64,000 nucleotides of DNA, from positions 29,420,408 to 29,484,407 of the forward strand of contig NC_026657.2 in NCBI RefSeq assembly GCF_000004075.3, in the 5' to 3' direction. Positions 12,885 through 25,559 of the stretch are shown piece after piece; the stretch's first letter is position 1, and every line of letters begins with the position of its first letter. The translations under genes and the position numbers were made by a program. Origin of the DNA: Cucumis sativus. Taxonomy: Eukaryota > Streptophyta > Magnoliopsida > Cucurbitales > Cucurbitaceae. The notes beneath the pieces were generated by a model. The model was given only the letters and a program-made list of their open reading frames with translations. It had not been told where the DNA came from and ran no database searches.

Positions 12885-13110
12885 ATAATTAAGGATATAG
12901 CAACGTTTAAAAAAATTGTAAATATAGCAAAACTATCGCTGATAAACTTGTATCACTGATAGACTCGTATGATCTATCAGTGATAAATCAATTTTTACAA
13001 CATATTTTGATAAATTTTTGCTATATTTACAATTATTTTAAAATGTTGATATATATTTAATTACTTTGAATTTAATTGCTAAATTTGTAACTATGTGCTG
13101 ATGTTTTTTT
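12885..13110. mobile_element. MITE-like palindromic repeat, copy A
   Basis: Inner arms: 'aattaaggatatagcaacgtttaaaaaaattg' at the left, and at the right the near reverse complement ending 'aaaatgttgatatatatttaatta' by 13063, followed by the outer right arm 'aatttaattgctaaatttgtaactat'. A short palindromic core 'tatcagtgata' lies between. Same family as copies B-E in this window. Non-coding. Confidence 0.6.
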
Positions 13111-13111
13111 G

Positions 13112-13297
13112 TTGGGCTGATTTTTAGGCCCTGGGCTCAACAGGCCCAACTCACGAGGGCCATGAAGCCTGGCCCAAGGATCATTCAAACGAAGGTTTCG
13201 ACTCAGATTCAAATGGTGAAAAGTTTTGAAATGAAAAAAATGGGAAAATAAAAAGTAAAGTTCAAATTAAGAAGCGGAACTCTGCCACCAACGGTCT
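13112..13297 (+). promoter_or_regulatory. Kinesin promoter: site II-like TGGGC motifs and an MSA core
   Basis: TGGGC/GCCCA occurs at about 13114, 13132, 13143 and 13172, as in TCP-bound site II elements of proliferation genes. ACCAACGGTCT at 13287-13297 carries the MSA core AACGG about 110 bases before the ATG. Role inferred from motifs. Confidence 0.5.
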
Positions 13298-13399
13298 TGA
13301 TTTTCAAAATTACATCTCTCCTTCCTCTCTTCCTCTCTTCCTCTCTTCCCTTCACTTGATCTCTCGCCACTGCTTACGCGAACAATCTTCCACATTTCA

Positions 13400-16300
13400 A
13401 TGGCTTCCGAAATTCTTGCACCTGCTGCATCAACAAATCACTCTGCAATCTCAAAGGTCAGAGTGGTCGCAAGGGTTCGTCCATTTCTCCCCTTAGAAGG
13501 TTCAGTAAAAAGTTATAGGGTTCCAGTTTCATGCATTTCTGTCTTGGATCAAGCCCAAATCTCCCAAGAGGAGGTCACCGTTCATCTAAAAGATCCGGAA
13601 ACCAGGTACTTATTTTTTGTGTCTGTTTTAACTGCTGTAGAAGAATCGTCTGATTCATTGGATTGATTGTTGTTTGTGAATTTTCTGAGTGTAGTCGAAA
13701 CGAGTGCTATCAATTGGACTCGTTTTATGGCCAAGAAGATCATACGGTGAGGCAGATATTCGATAAAGAAGTTAATCCTTTGATTCCTGGACTCTTCCAT
13801 GGATGCAACGGAACTGTGTTTGCTTATGGGGCTACTGGCAGTGGAAAGACTTACACAATGCAGGTTATGTTTAATTAGCGGAGGATTTGTTCTATTCAGC
13901 TGAATTAACTTAAACTCGACAGAAGAATTTGGTTATTATTCACGAAAGCTTGATCTTTCCCGATTGATATAAAACATTAAAGGAAATGGAATGATTAGCA
14001 CTCTGAACTGTGTTGAATTTGGTTGAGGATGCAGGGTACTGAAGAGGAACCAGGTCTCATGCCGCTAGCCATGTCTAGAATTTTATCACTTTGTGAGGAA
14101 ACTGGGTGTAGAGCAGAGATTTCATACTATGAAGTTTATTTGGAAAGGTGTCACGATCTTCTGGAGCCCAAAGCTAAAGAAATTGTAATTCTGGATGATA
14201 AAGAAGGACAAATTCATCTTAGGGGATTGTCTAAGGTTGCTGTAAATTCCATGTCTGAATTCCGGGAGACATTGGCTATAGGATTTCAGAGGCGGAAAGT
14301 TGCTGATACTGATCTTAACGATGTTTCGAGTAGAAGTCATGGGGTTCTTGTAATTGCAGTTTCATCGCCGGTTTGTGCTGATTCTGGGGCTTCTGTCACA
14401 GGGAAGCTCAATCTCATAGACTTGGCAGGTATTTTCCTTAAGTTTCATGGAAACCGAGCCCTAACCATCAAATAATTTTAAAAGTTACATGATAGAAAGG
14501 GAGATTTATGCACCCCTCAAGAATTCATGTTATCTGGATAGTTGTTATTGTTGCTACTTCGGTTAATATCTATATGTTCATTACCATCCATGGCAGGTAA
14601 TGAAGATAACAGGAGGACTGGCAATGAAGGGATTCGCCTTCAAGAGAGTGCGAAAATCAACCAGTCTTTATTTGCACTTTCCAATGTGATATATGCATTA
14701 AACAAAAACCTTGCTCGAATTCCTTACAGAGAAAGCAAATTGACCCGCATATTGCAGGATTCGCTTGGTGGAACAAGCCGTGCTTTGATGATAGCTTGCC
14801 TGGTAAAGTGATGCTGATTAAATATCTACTGTAATCTAAAACCACATTCGCTCAAATTTTCTTCTTTTTTGATAACAGAATCCCGGCGCATATCAGGAGG
14901 CTGTGCATACAGTCAGCTTGGCAGCTCGATCGCGTCAAATTTCAAATTTTGTTTTGCCGGTCCATAAACACGGAACTCCACAGGCTAAAGTTGACATGCA
15001 ATCGAAGCTGCAAACTTGGCTTGAGTCAAAAGGCAAGACCAAGAGTGCACAAAGAATTGGAGGGTTTGGTTCTCCATTTTCTAGTAAAACTCCTTGTTCT
15101 ACTGCTTCAAAATTGAGAAAACCTCTCTTCAACAGTTCTGCCAAAGTTAAGAAAACTGCTGACCAGAGTGCTTGGAAACAAGAAAAAGAAAGGTTTGGCA
15201 ACAATATGGCCTGGATTTATCGACTTTTAATACCCTCTGCTAACGTCTTTTGACTATAATGCATTGATGATGTTCAGGAGTGTAACCGTGGCTTTCGGAA
15301 ACTTGGTTGAAAAGGAAGATGTAGTTAATTCTATCACAACCAAAGATCACGGTATTTTTCTATTGCAGCTCTGTTCTCTAGTTCACTCAAAACTTGTTCA
15401 TTTCTGCCACCTTGTGTTTTGGATATGATTGAATCTTCATCTTTAGATGCAGTAGTCAAGGTGAAATTTAATAGTCCAAGAAAGGCTCTATCACCACTCC
15501 ACAATAACGGAATCCAAAAGCCTATGCTGGAAGTTTCGCTTACTGACCATTTACTAACAGCAAATACTCCAAAAACACCGCTCCCTGCAAATGGAGAACT
15601 CAAATCTTTTGGGACCCCACTGGATAAGTTTGGTGCCCAAGTATCAACCCTGAAGGTACTCACAAGGCCTATTTAAATATTCGTTATCTTACTTCTTCAT
15701 TCAGTTTGGATTCCAATAATTCTGGTTTTTCTTGTCATTTTAATCAATCAGAGTTGCGTTGCACAAGAATATGTGGATTTCTTGAATACAGCAAGCAGGT
15801 AGCTCTATAATCATTTACTATATTTATCATTTCAGCACAAATCCACATATGTGGGTTTATCCTTTCAGTCCCAAACTGTTCAGTTTGAAATAGTGAGAAG
15901 TTCAAGTACTTATTCATTGGCTTTCTTTGTTTTGCAGAGAGGAACTAGTAGAATTGAAGGTACTATCAGTTGGACTTTAGACCACAACTGGGATTTTCTT
16001 TTAATGAAAAAAGTAAACCTCTTCTGTTTTGTGTTCTGACTCTCTGTTCCCTTTGAATCTCCAGGGCATCGGAGTGAAAATGGCTGAGTACATTCTTGAT
16101 CTCAGAGAAACTAGTCCATTGAAATCGGTAGGATGAAATCTTTAATTTTTTCATAATTATGCATGAGGGACATTCTTCGGCAGTTTTTAGCTCTCAAATT
16201 CCAGATAATTTTATTCCACAGATATTTTTGCGTAAATTACTTTGCTATGTTAAAATCCCTAGTGTGAACAAGAGATTATTCAATAAGCTCACCACACCAT

Positions 16301-17059
16301 GGTCACCTCATAATAACCATTGGATGTTGATTCACCTCAAATCTAAATACGAGATATTTCTCTCTTATACGTTGATCAGTGAAAATCTGTAATCCACGTT
16401 GTGGGAGTTTCATCTAATTATTTTTCTTAGTGAACAACCATGGTCCCCAAAATCCATTAATTTGTATCATCCTCACTTGGGACCTAACTTTATGCCTTTT
16501 TTCTCATAGTCCAATCCGTGCTCTAAAAGTCGTCATTTTAGTGTCTAGGAATGTGCCAAGAGCTCTCATTTTCCTTTAACTTTGACAAATACAGTTCAAT
16601 CCCACACACATGCTTTTGTTCATTTCTGATAATCACTTAGCATCTATAAAACATCACAAATAAAGTTAATGGAAAAATGAAATACAAGAAAACAACAGTA
16701 CACAACTTTTTTTCCTGAATACTTTCTAATTGGGTGTCAAAATGATGAGCTTTTCTTACCTTTTTCTTTGTTCTGTGTTTAGCTCACTGACTTGAAGAAA
16801 CTAGGACTCTCATACAAGCAGGTAATGCTTCAGTAAAACATAATAACACTACCATTTTATTTATTTCTTTTTCACTTTAGAAAAACCAATCCACTGGATG
16901 TAAGTATGAGTTTGTTTCTTTCTGTTCTTACAGATTCACAACTTATTCAGCAAAGCTGCAAGAGGGATGTTTGATAGAACAGAAGATTTACCAGAAACAA
17001 CATTATCCACCAATGATGAAGAAAGAAGATGTAATAATGTATTGGGAAGCGTGCCATAG
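13400..17059 (+). CDS. KIN10C: KIN-10 family kinesin (KIF22/Kid-like, KIN-10C-like)
   Basis: Twelve exons (13400-13605, 13695-13863, 14035-14428, 14597-14802, 14879-15192, 15278-15351, 15447-15655, 15752-15798, 15938-15959, 16065-16127, 16783-16821, 16934-17059) give 622 aa. The N-terminal motor (~18-340) has the P-loop GATGSGKT at 114-121, switch I NDVSSRSH, switch II LIDLAGNED, and the microtubule-binding [18 protein letters not shown]. The middle is basic and rich in Ser/Pro/Lys. The C-terminus (~528-585) contains [17 protein letters not shown] then [11 protein letters not shown], a helix-hairpin-helix as in the chromokinesin KIF22 (Kid), which binds DNA and moves chromosome arms on the spindle. 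Which KIN-10 member it is (A, B or C) is from memory and less certain than the family. Confidence 0.93.
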
Positions 17060-18738
17060 CAACATCCTCCAAGTTGCTGTATGTTTAATATTTGTACTGA
17101 GTAGAGAAAATTGTCTATGTGTGATTTAGGATTGCCGACTGCCGTGATGGGCTTCCTTGATGTTCTAAGCCCCGTCTCTCTGTATTATTTAATATCCATT
17201 TGTAACTAATGTGAACTTATGGCTGATCAATTTAATTCATGCTGAAAGTTGTTTCCATGTACGTATTAGAAATATTTGGATTTTTTCTATTAGAAATACT
17301 TTCATCATTAGCAACAGAATTAGGTTGCGGGTTTAGAAAGTAAATTGAATTACCTTCTAAATTTCATAATAAACAATAGAAGTACAACTAGGAATTGGAA
17401 GTGGAAGGTTATAGAACCACATTAATTTCTGTAATGACAAACTTTGAATCCAATATTCTAATTCATTTTATTATATTTTAAAATAATTCAACGAAAATCA
17501 GTGGAAAAAAAAGATAGTTCAAATTAATTACGTAATAAAGTAGTGGACTTTCAAATCTTGTTCGTTTTTGTTGCGACTATATGCGTTGAAGTAAATATAA
17601 GTTTGCAAAGAATGTGATATTTTCCACAACACATTCAACCAGAATCAGCGGTATGTCTTACAAATCAAAAATAGTTTTCTCATAGCTTTCTCTCCGTTGT
17701 GTTTGATCTTAATGTGGAAAGATTCTAAGAATGATGATCAGAAAAGTTAATCCGATTCCGAGATCAATGATCGGAAAAAACTGTCCGTTGATTCTGTGAA
17801 AACGCTACACCGCGCACTTGGCAAAATTCTTTGTTGGATTTCAGTTCTAAGGTTAAGATTCAGATTTCAAACTCCGATTAAGTTTAGTGAAATTGTTTAA
17901 ACTATATACTGGGATGATATTTTGATTATATTTAAAAACGTCCATTTAAAGAAAAAGGATGAGAAGAAAAAATTGATCTCTATATACACCGACTCAGTGT
18001 TTGGTAACGATAAGTTTAACAAAAACGGAGAAATACTTCAAATCTTCAATAAAGAAACAACGATGTGCTAACCAAATCCTTAAAAGCAAGAGGACAAAAC
18101 TAGACAGAAAAAATTGATCAATTTTCAAAACTATTAACCATTAAAAAGTTCGGCCATCAGAGGAAAGATTCTACAAGGACACGCAAATACGCATTTAATT
18201 TTTTGGATGGATATACATCGATTTAGAACGAATGGTGCTGCTTAACTATTCAATCGTCCCCACCACCGAAAATGTGAGAATTCTGTTCTTCATTTCCAAA
18301 TATTAAAATTCAGGATAATGATTGAGATCGAGATTTGGAGATATTTATCACGTCAAGATTTTTCATCATTTTCAACCATAGATTAGATATTGATGATGAA
18401 AGAAACTCTGTAATCTCTCAAATTAGCACGTACTATTTCTTAAATTTCTTACAGAGAGAGAAGCAAATACTAAACAGACATGGATGAACACAGGAATCTT
18501 CAGCTAAAAAGATCACTGACTGAACCTTTATAACAACAGCATATAAAGTTTTTCCACAACTCCATGACTGCTATTATTCAAAAGGAACGCTACAATCGAC
18601 ACTTAAAAAGACGCAACACAACGGAGAACGAAAGCGCTTGGAGATTTTATAATTGTTATTAAGATGGATGCATACTATTAGTACTCGAACATAATCTCCA
18701 CCTGAGACGGTTCGAGCTGCTCTTGATGCTGCTGCTGC
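17060..18738. other. Intergenic between kinesin and metallothionein (convergent)
   Basis: Both genes end into this stretch, so its edges hold 3' UTRs. The middle is AT-rich with no open frame or RNA gene that I can support. Confidence 0.5.
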
Positions 18739-19373
18739 TCATTTACAGGTGCATGGATCGCAGGTGCAGTTGTCACCGCACTTGCAGCCGTTCTCGGCTC
18801 CCATCTCTGCTACCTCGTAGGACCTGGTATCGAAAACGCCGATATTGTTAAATAAAATCATCACTAAATACCGAAACCTCTCTTGAAAAATTAGGCTTGA
18901 TTGCAGAAACTTACATCTTCTGAGGAGCGAAACCGACTACGAAAGTCTCGATCGTAGCAGAGGTCTCTGAGAAGCTCAAGTCAGGGAAACTCTTGCATCT
19001 GCATGACAAAATATCAAAACATCAGAATCATCGCGATTATCCTCGGGTGAAATGAACACCGTAGTCATTTTCAGAAACTTCACAAGAAAATCCGCCTTGA
19101 TCGTACGAATGAAGATAATCGGCAAGTGATCGGATCGCCGTCGAACGAGGGACAAAGATATGTAGAAGATTAAGAAATCGAAAGCGATGTAAAAGAAAAC
19201 AGAAGATCAGATTCTCGAGAGATCATGCTCTCCACAAAATCATACGCGAACTAAAAGCAATTTCACTCGATCAAACTCAAAAGAGTTAATTGGCGAGAGG
19301 TTACTCACCCTCCACAGCCATTTCCGCACTTGCAGCCAGAGCCGCATCCACAGTTTCCGCCACAGCAAGACAT
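18739..19373 (-). CDS. MT2: Type 2 metallothionein
   Basis: Three exons, 19373-19309, 18998-18915 and 18823-18739, give 77 aa. Metallothioneins are small cytosolic Cys-rich proteins that bind Cu, Zn and Cd and buffer redox stress. The N-terminal domain (1-23) starts [20 protein letters not shown] with the type 2 CC, CXC and CXXC arrangement. A Cys-free spacer (~25-62) carries [10 protein letters not shown] and the typical GFAPQKM. The C-terminal domain (63-77, [15 protein letters not shown]) has three CXC motifs. Spacer length and Cys pattern fit plant type 2. A TATA box lies about 110 bases upstream, so the leader is short. Both splice junctions restore codons exactly (GG/A and AT/G). Confidence 0.97.
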
Positions 19374-19480
19374 TTTGGACGATGAACAACAAAGAACAGA
19401 GAGAATTGGAAGTTTGTTAGGTAATCAAAGTATAACTTATCGCGATTGAACGAGCTTGCAAGAAGAAATGGTGATGAGTC

Positions 19481-19492
19481 CTATTATATAGA
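19481..19492 (-). promoter_or_regulatory. TATA box of the metallothionein gene
   Basis: The minus strand reads TCTATATAATAG, about 110 bases before the ATG at 19373. That predicts a transcription start near 19455-19460. Confidence 0.6.
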
Positions 19493-19829
19493 GACGGGGT
19501 GGAGAGAAGGAATGCATCCACCGTCCACGTGTCGAAATCGTAGAGGAAGGGAAATTTTCGTGTATAGTCCCGAAGCTGCGGCTTTTCTCTTCCACGTATC
19601 TCTCGTGTTAATCACTCGTATGGTTTTCAGTTGTATGGGGCTTCTGTGGGGTCCGCAATAGACGGTCGAACGACGTTCATACGTACATCCATCTATTCAA
19701 GATCAATCAACGGTGGGCGTTTAACTGAAAGATTCTTCCCTTTTTTAAAAAAAAATATTTCAATATTCTAAAATCTCTAAATTAGGGATAGTTAGGGTAA
19801 TTGTAATGCTAGTTATGGTAATTGTAAGG

Positions 19830-20025
19830 GATAGTTGCAAATTTAACAATTAAATTCAAATTAATTAAGTATGTAGCACAATTTTAAAAAAATTGTGTAA
19901 ATATAGCAAAATTTGTCAAATATTTACCTATCACTGATATACCATATGAAGTCTATCATCGATAGTTTTGCTATATTTGCAATTTTTTTAAAATGTTGAT
20001 GTATTCTTAATTATTATTGCTAAAA
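19830..20025. mobile_element. MITE-like palindromic repeat, copy B
   Basis: The left arm is the longest in the window: 'gatagttgcaaatttaac' then 'aattaagtatgtagc' and 'ttttaaaaaaattg', down to 'aaatatagcaaaa'. The right arm mirrors it (ttttgctatatttgcaattttttt, then aaaatgttgatg). The outer right end is short or degraded. Confidence 0.6.
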
Positions 20026-20080
20026 TAGTCCTCTATTGTAATTTTTCTAATTGTGATGGTTAGTCATTTGAGCTAGTAAT

Positions 20081-20318
20081 AATTAAGGATATAGTAATCT
20101 TTATAAAAAAATTGTAAATATAACAAAACTATCACTTGTATCATTGATAGACTTGATCTATCGGTAATTGACCAATATTTACAACATGATCTATCGCTTG
20201 TATGATAGACTTCTCTTCTTGATATAATTTGACAAATTTTTCTATATTTGGAAATTTTTTAAAATATTGTTATATACCTAATTATTTTTAATCTAATTAC
20301 TAAATTTACAACTATCTC
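20081..20318. mobile_element. MITE-like palindromic repeat, copy C
   Basis: Starts 'aattaaggatatagtaatc' and ends 'actaaatttacaactatctc', with the core 'gatctatcg'. Arm matching is poorer than in copies A and B, so it is likely older. It sits 56 bases from copy B, perhaps as one composite insertion. Confidence 0.55.
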
Positions 20319-21400
20319 TTAGTTTAAAACATGAATTTGGTTGGTTTGAAAGTTTTGGTTTTTTTTGTTCGATTGGGTCTCAAGTTAGGGGTTGAAATTT
20401 TTTTGTTTAGCTCAACCCAATCCAAATCAGTAATATATTTATTTGTATTATATATTATATTTTTTTTTATTTAACAAAAGTAATGTTATAAGTATTTTGT
20501 TAAACGATCACATGAAAAGTTATCTGATCCGTAGAAACTAAACAATCATTTGAATATAGAAAATTAAACGATCGTGACAGAAGAAAATGAAGAAAAAAAA
20601 CAATACAATCTGACAATCCAACTCACATTTTACTGCTTGAGTTGTGGAATTAATTTGGTTTATTCGGGTTGTTAACTGAATTAACTAAAAAATATGAATT
20701 GGGTTGAGAATGTCTGTCAATCCATTTATACCCCTACTGTAGATTTAGTATTGTTTAAAAAAAAATCATATTTACTTTGTAAATTTAGAAAATTATTTAT
20801 AATATATATAGCAAAATTCATCCAACTCATTAATTTTTAAAAAATATAATTATTAACCTCTTGTTATTGTATAAAAGTTATTATTAAACAAACTCAATAA
20901 AAATACAACTTCCATAAACTATATTTAAAATTTGTTCGAGAGTATTTTTCTAAAAAATATATATCTATATTGAAAGTATACATAGACTTTTAAGAATAAG
21001 AATGGTTAAGAGTGTAGACATTCTAAATAAATTATTGAAAATGACAAAAAATGCTTTATAAATTTTGTAAATTATATTAATGACGAGTGATATACATTGA
21101 CATATAATGTATCATATATATAATTTGAAAATATTTTTATTATGTTTTGAAAATAATTTAATTCATTTTGTTATATTTAAAATTATTCTCATGGATAGTT
21201 ATGTCAATTTTAAATTTAAGTTAAATTTAACACAAGCGAGAGTATGAATAAGGAGATCTATCAACTCATAGTATACATGCTAGTTGAAACTATTTAAACC
21301 ATTTTTAAAGAGCAAACAATGTCGTTATTGAAATTATGTTATCAAATAAAAAATAAACTAAACACATCTGTACATTAAAAGTAATTACAGTTTTATGAAT

Positions 21401-21627
21401 AATAATTAAGTATATAGTAACATTTTAAAGAAAATTGCAAATATAGAAAAATATATCGGTGATAGATAGACTTTTAACTTATAGACCAATATTTGCAACA
21501 TGATCTATCAGTGATACATTTCTATCATTAATAGACTTTGACAGGTTTTGTTATATTTACACTTTTTTTAAAATATTGTTATATACTTGATTATTTTAAA
21601 CATAATTGCTATATTTGCAACTATCTC
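21401..21627. mobile_element. MITE-like palindromic repeat, copy D
   Basis: Starts 'aataattaagtatatagtaac' and ends 'aattgctatatttgcaactatctc', with 'gatctatcagtgata' in the centre. Same arms as A-C. Confidence 0.6.
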
Positions 21628-24537
21628 GAACATTAAATAAGTCAAATAGAGTTTTTTTGTTTTCTTATCAAAACAAAAATGTTGTTTTCAAAACATTGAA
21701 AAAAAATGTTGTATTTATTATAAGTACTTGCTTGAGATTTTAGCCTCATTATGTTTTTTCATTATTACTCCTTTAAGAGAGAAACAACATCAAAATCAAA
21801 GTAACAAACAAAAAGTCCAAACTACCCTTTTCTTTGACCACTTAGGAAAGAGATACTAAAAAAGGTAAGCATTGTGATTGTTGTCAATTGTACATTTACT
21901 CATCTCTTTCTCCTAGTACCTTGTTTCAAAAAATAAATCTCAACAAACAATATATATACACATATATATATATATATTAAACTACAAAATCATGTATGTT
22001 GATTGCATACAACATTGAACAATGAAATTTGTAAGAGAACCAAATCCACCGACTAAGTAATCGAGTCACGACCATACCATTTTATTTTACAGGAGCAAGA
22101 CATAAACCAATTAATTTTCAAAATGGTTCAACTTTTTCGATAATTTTTATAAGATTTAATTTAAAACTAATTACTACCTACCAACGGATCGATAGACATC
22201 AAATCTTAAAATATAGCAACATCAATGTTGAGTTTTAAAGTAGTGAAAGAAGATAAAGTTTAGTTATTGTTGAACGTCTTCAATTATTGTCTAAATTTGA
22301 GACACCCTCCTAAAAACTCAAATTGGATTAAACTAAAATGATCGTTGTTGAAGAAAATGTTCAATTAAGGAAGTATGTCTTATGGATTGAACCGTTCCGT
22401 CACCTACGTTTATAAATTAACAAAAAAAAAATCCTAGAAAATTGATGGCAAGTTACATTATATTTTAAATAAACCTGTCAAACTATATTCTATTTTCTAA
22501 TATTCTTTTTTTAAAAATCATTAAGAAGGATAATATTTTTTCCAAACAAATCTAACAATGAAAGAGGTAGTACACAAATGTGTCCAATTATTAAGTTGTA
22601 GTACACTCGAGCATCATATAGTAAATATAGTACACTCATGAGTCTATGAGATGCACTACTTATTCTTAGAATCTTTTTTGCAATGATTTTTTTTTTGTTG
22701 TTGTTGGTGATGTTAAATATCATCAACTACTACTATTTTACTCAAATCAAACCATTTTGATAAACTTTTATATAATTTTGAACTTCCTTCTAAACCATAT
22801 GAATTCATTTGAATCAATAACTAAATTACTTTTATCAAGATACAAAACTATTATGAACTAAAAGGTTTGTGCTTTTAAAATTTCACTACTTTTAATTGTA
22901 GTAACAAGCTATAGAACTTATTATTGGTGTTAATCGTCTTTTATCTTTGTGACTAATTGATAACTTTTGTGTGTAAACTTCTCATTTCAAAATCTATAAT
23001 GCAAATACATCAAGCTAAAATAATTATTCATGCAATAAAATAAAATTATGGTTACTTTAAAAGTTAGGAATGAATGTGATATACCAAAATATTAAGTTGA
23101 TCGATCAAAAAATGAGAGGGATTGATCAAGATCAATTTTAAAAAGTTTCAAATCAATTTGAATGGGTTGGATGACAATTTTAGAAAACTAATTTGGAGGC
23201 ACCCATGGACGCCATAGTTTGTAAAATTGGATTAAAGGTAGAAATGGAGAATATGGAGGGGGGATTTGTTTAGGGAAAAGGATGGCACATGGGTCATTCA
23301 TTGTGCGGGGGACCCATGAAATTCACTATTTTTTATTGTTTGTTGATTTAAATTTGTAAAACAGAGATAGGGTCCCACGTGATAAAAAATAGAGAGTAAA
23401 GTAATGGGCCCAGACGGAATTGTGTCCATTTGCGGTGGATGTCCAAAGTCGGAACGCCGTGGCCCAAAAGTTCCCCTCATTCCTATTTCCTACCTCTGCC
23501 CTTCTCTTTCGTCTTCACGAATCTACTTTTCCCTCTTTCTCCAATATTCTTCATTTTAATCCCTTCCATTCTTTTATTTATTGTAATTACACCTTCAATT
23601 CCTAAATTTAAAAGCCAAATTGGAAGAAAAGATAAATAAAAAACCTAAGGTTAGTCAAACGTAAATTTGATAATTTTTTAATTAACAATTGAATCATTAT
23701 TTAGCCATTTTAAGTGATGGGAAAAGCTTGCTTTTATATATTTCATTCCCTTTTGTTTGTTATGTCTATTTTTTAAAGAGACGGGAGAATCATGATTGTT
23801 TTAATGGAGTTGAAGAATATATATTATCGTATAATTTGATTTTTAGATTTGGAATAGTTGTATTTATTAAAGAATTTAGATTCATTGTCTTTTAATTTCA
23901 CGTAAGCATACAGTGTCAAGTTGATTTATAAATATTAATATTTTTGTAATTATCAAATTAGATATAAATCATTTTACGTATAGAACGAAAATTCATTTAT
24001 TTAGTATGTAATTGACATGTTACTGGACTACGTGGAGTGGATTGCAAAGTTTAAGAAAATGACTAAATTGACCCATTTAAAAGATAGGTCAAAATGAACC
24101 AATTATTCAAACTTATAGGGACAAAAGGGTTATTTTTCAAAACCTATCTAGAAAAAATACAAATGATAATGTGATGAAATTCACTGGTTGCAAATAAAGC
24201 TAGCCATTTCAAATAAATAACTTGATGATCTAGTTCAATATAGTGTTAATTTGGCATTTTGTTTTGAAAATGTTATAATTAAATTTATTATAGTTTAGGG
24301 CTTAGCTTAGGTTCTAAATTAGTGGATTTGGTTCCTCGGTGTATGTAAGATTAGAGGTTTTCGAAAATCATATATTAGCAAAATACAAATAATTTGTTTT
24401 TTAAACAGATCTATAAATTGTTACTTATTGACTAAAAATTATACCAACTTATTTATTGCTACGATTAACTAAAAGTGGTATCCCATAATTAATATTAAGA
24501 CAATAATTAATGGTTTAATTTGTTCTTAACACAACGA

Positions 24538-24619
24538 GTCGATATGTCCGAGTGGTTAAGGAGACAGACTTGAAATCTGTTGGGCTTCGCCCGCGCAGGT
24601 TCGAACCCTGCTGTCGACG
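24538..24619 (+). tRNA. tRNA-Ser (UGA)
   Basis: 82 nt. The acceptor stem GTCGATA pairs with TGTCGAC plus discriminator G. The anticodon arm CAGAC-TTGAAA-TCTG gives anticodon TGA. A class II variable arm (TGGGCTTCGCCCG) and a B box GGTTCGAACCC are present. A CAA motif lies just upstream (acacaacga), usual for plant tRNA genes. Confidence 0.97.
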
Positions 24620-24620
24620 G

Positions 24621-24626
24621 TTTTTT
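24621..24626 (+). terminator. Pol III terminator of tRNA-Ser
   Basis: Six T residues two bases after the discriminator base. Confidence 0.85.
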
Positions 24627-25559
24627 ATTTTCTTGTTCTAGAACATAACATATACATAAAAAATTCGCTGTATTTTTTAAAATTAATTAATTGACAAACG
24701 AGCAAATCAATCTTTAGAAGGAAATCTATTTAGGATGGATGATCTTCCAACAACAATGACGTTATATGATGTATTTGAACATTGATAACAAGTTGATTTT
24801 GTGATTAATTTATTATAAACTATAATATGAGTCAACGACATACTAAATCTCATTGCAACAACTTGAAAATTCATTAAAAAAGCATATAATCAATATCGGT
24901 CTAAGGGCATTAGTATCAACCTCAACGGTGTTAGAGTTGGCTTCACAAGAGGGTCATAGCCCCTCATCAGCTTCAACATAGTCGATGAAAGATTGGTTAT
25001 TTTCTAAAGCTAACAAGGGTTTTCGCTTTTGGAATTGCAGTTTCAACTCCAAGATTCACACCATTGCTTATTATTAATGCATCTTAATTTACTTTGAAGA
25101 AGCCTCGAACGGGGAGCAATTTGTCATCAACAAGTGTAGCATTATGACAAAAAGGTTGTTCTACTATCAAAAGATTCAATCACGAAAAGCACCAACATAT
25201 TGGATCCGAAACAACGGCCCATATACTGGGCTCGTGGGCTTATCTTCGTTCACAGACGGCTGACCCAATAATCTTGCAGGCCCATCCACGTGAATAGTGG
25301 CTTCCGTCTCGTCTTCACCATCCAACGATGCCGTTTTGGCAGCGTATGCATAATTCAAATTGTTAAGTGCCCGCTATTTTATTTCCGGGAGGGCGGTCGC
25401 TTCAGATTGCTCAGATGGAGCCGGAGATGGCGAATGAGCCTTCTCCGATGGTTTCAGCTTCTTGACTTCTGTATGTACGTTTTCTTCTTCTTCTTCTTCT
25501 TCTTGAATAAGTGAAGTTCTTATTAAAGTCGCAGTTCCGAAGTTCAAGCTTTCCCTACA
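24627..25559. other. Intergenic and leader region before the SSAP-like gene
   Basis: Mostly AT-rich. On the minus strand 24900-25180 gives short protein-like stretches with no family match, possibly an old gene remnant. A (TTC)7-8 run lies at 25482-25504, near the ATG of the next gene. Confidence 0.35.

Larger units (their letters stand above)
12179..13399. other. Divergent intergenic region between TIM9 and the kinesin
   Basis: Carries the TIM9 leader, an AT-rich middle, one MITE-like palindromic repeat (12885-13110) and the kinesin promoter with TGGGC motifs and an MSA core. A pyrimidine-rich leader (repeated cctctctt, 13318-13350) precedes the kinesin ATG. Confidence 0.6.
19493..24537. 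other. Gene-poor, AT-rich intergenic region
   Basis: Holds three MITE-like repeats (listed separately) and a short (AT)n near 21953-21977. GC-richer text at 23200-23480, with a CACGTG at about 23374 and TGGGC/GGCCC motifs, looks promoter-like. It has no matching open frame, and the next gene downstream is 2 kb away. Open frames at 23298-23639 are short and unrelated to any family I know. Confidence 0.5.

Noticed and set aside
25176-25358. 60-residue open frame on -
   Set aside because: No family match; probably chance in a GC-richer promoter stretch.
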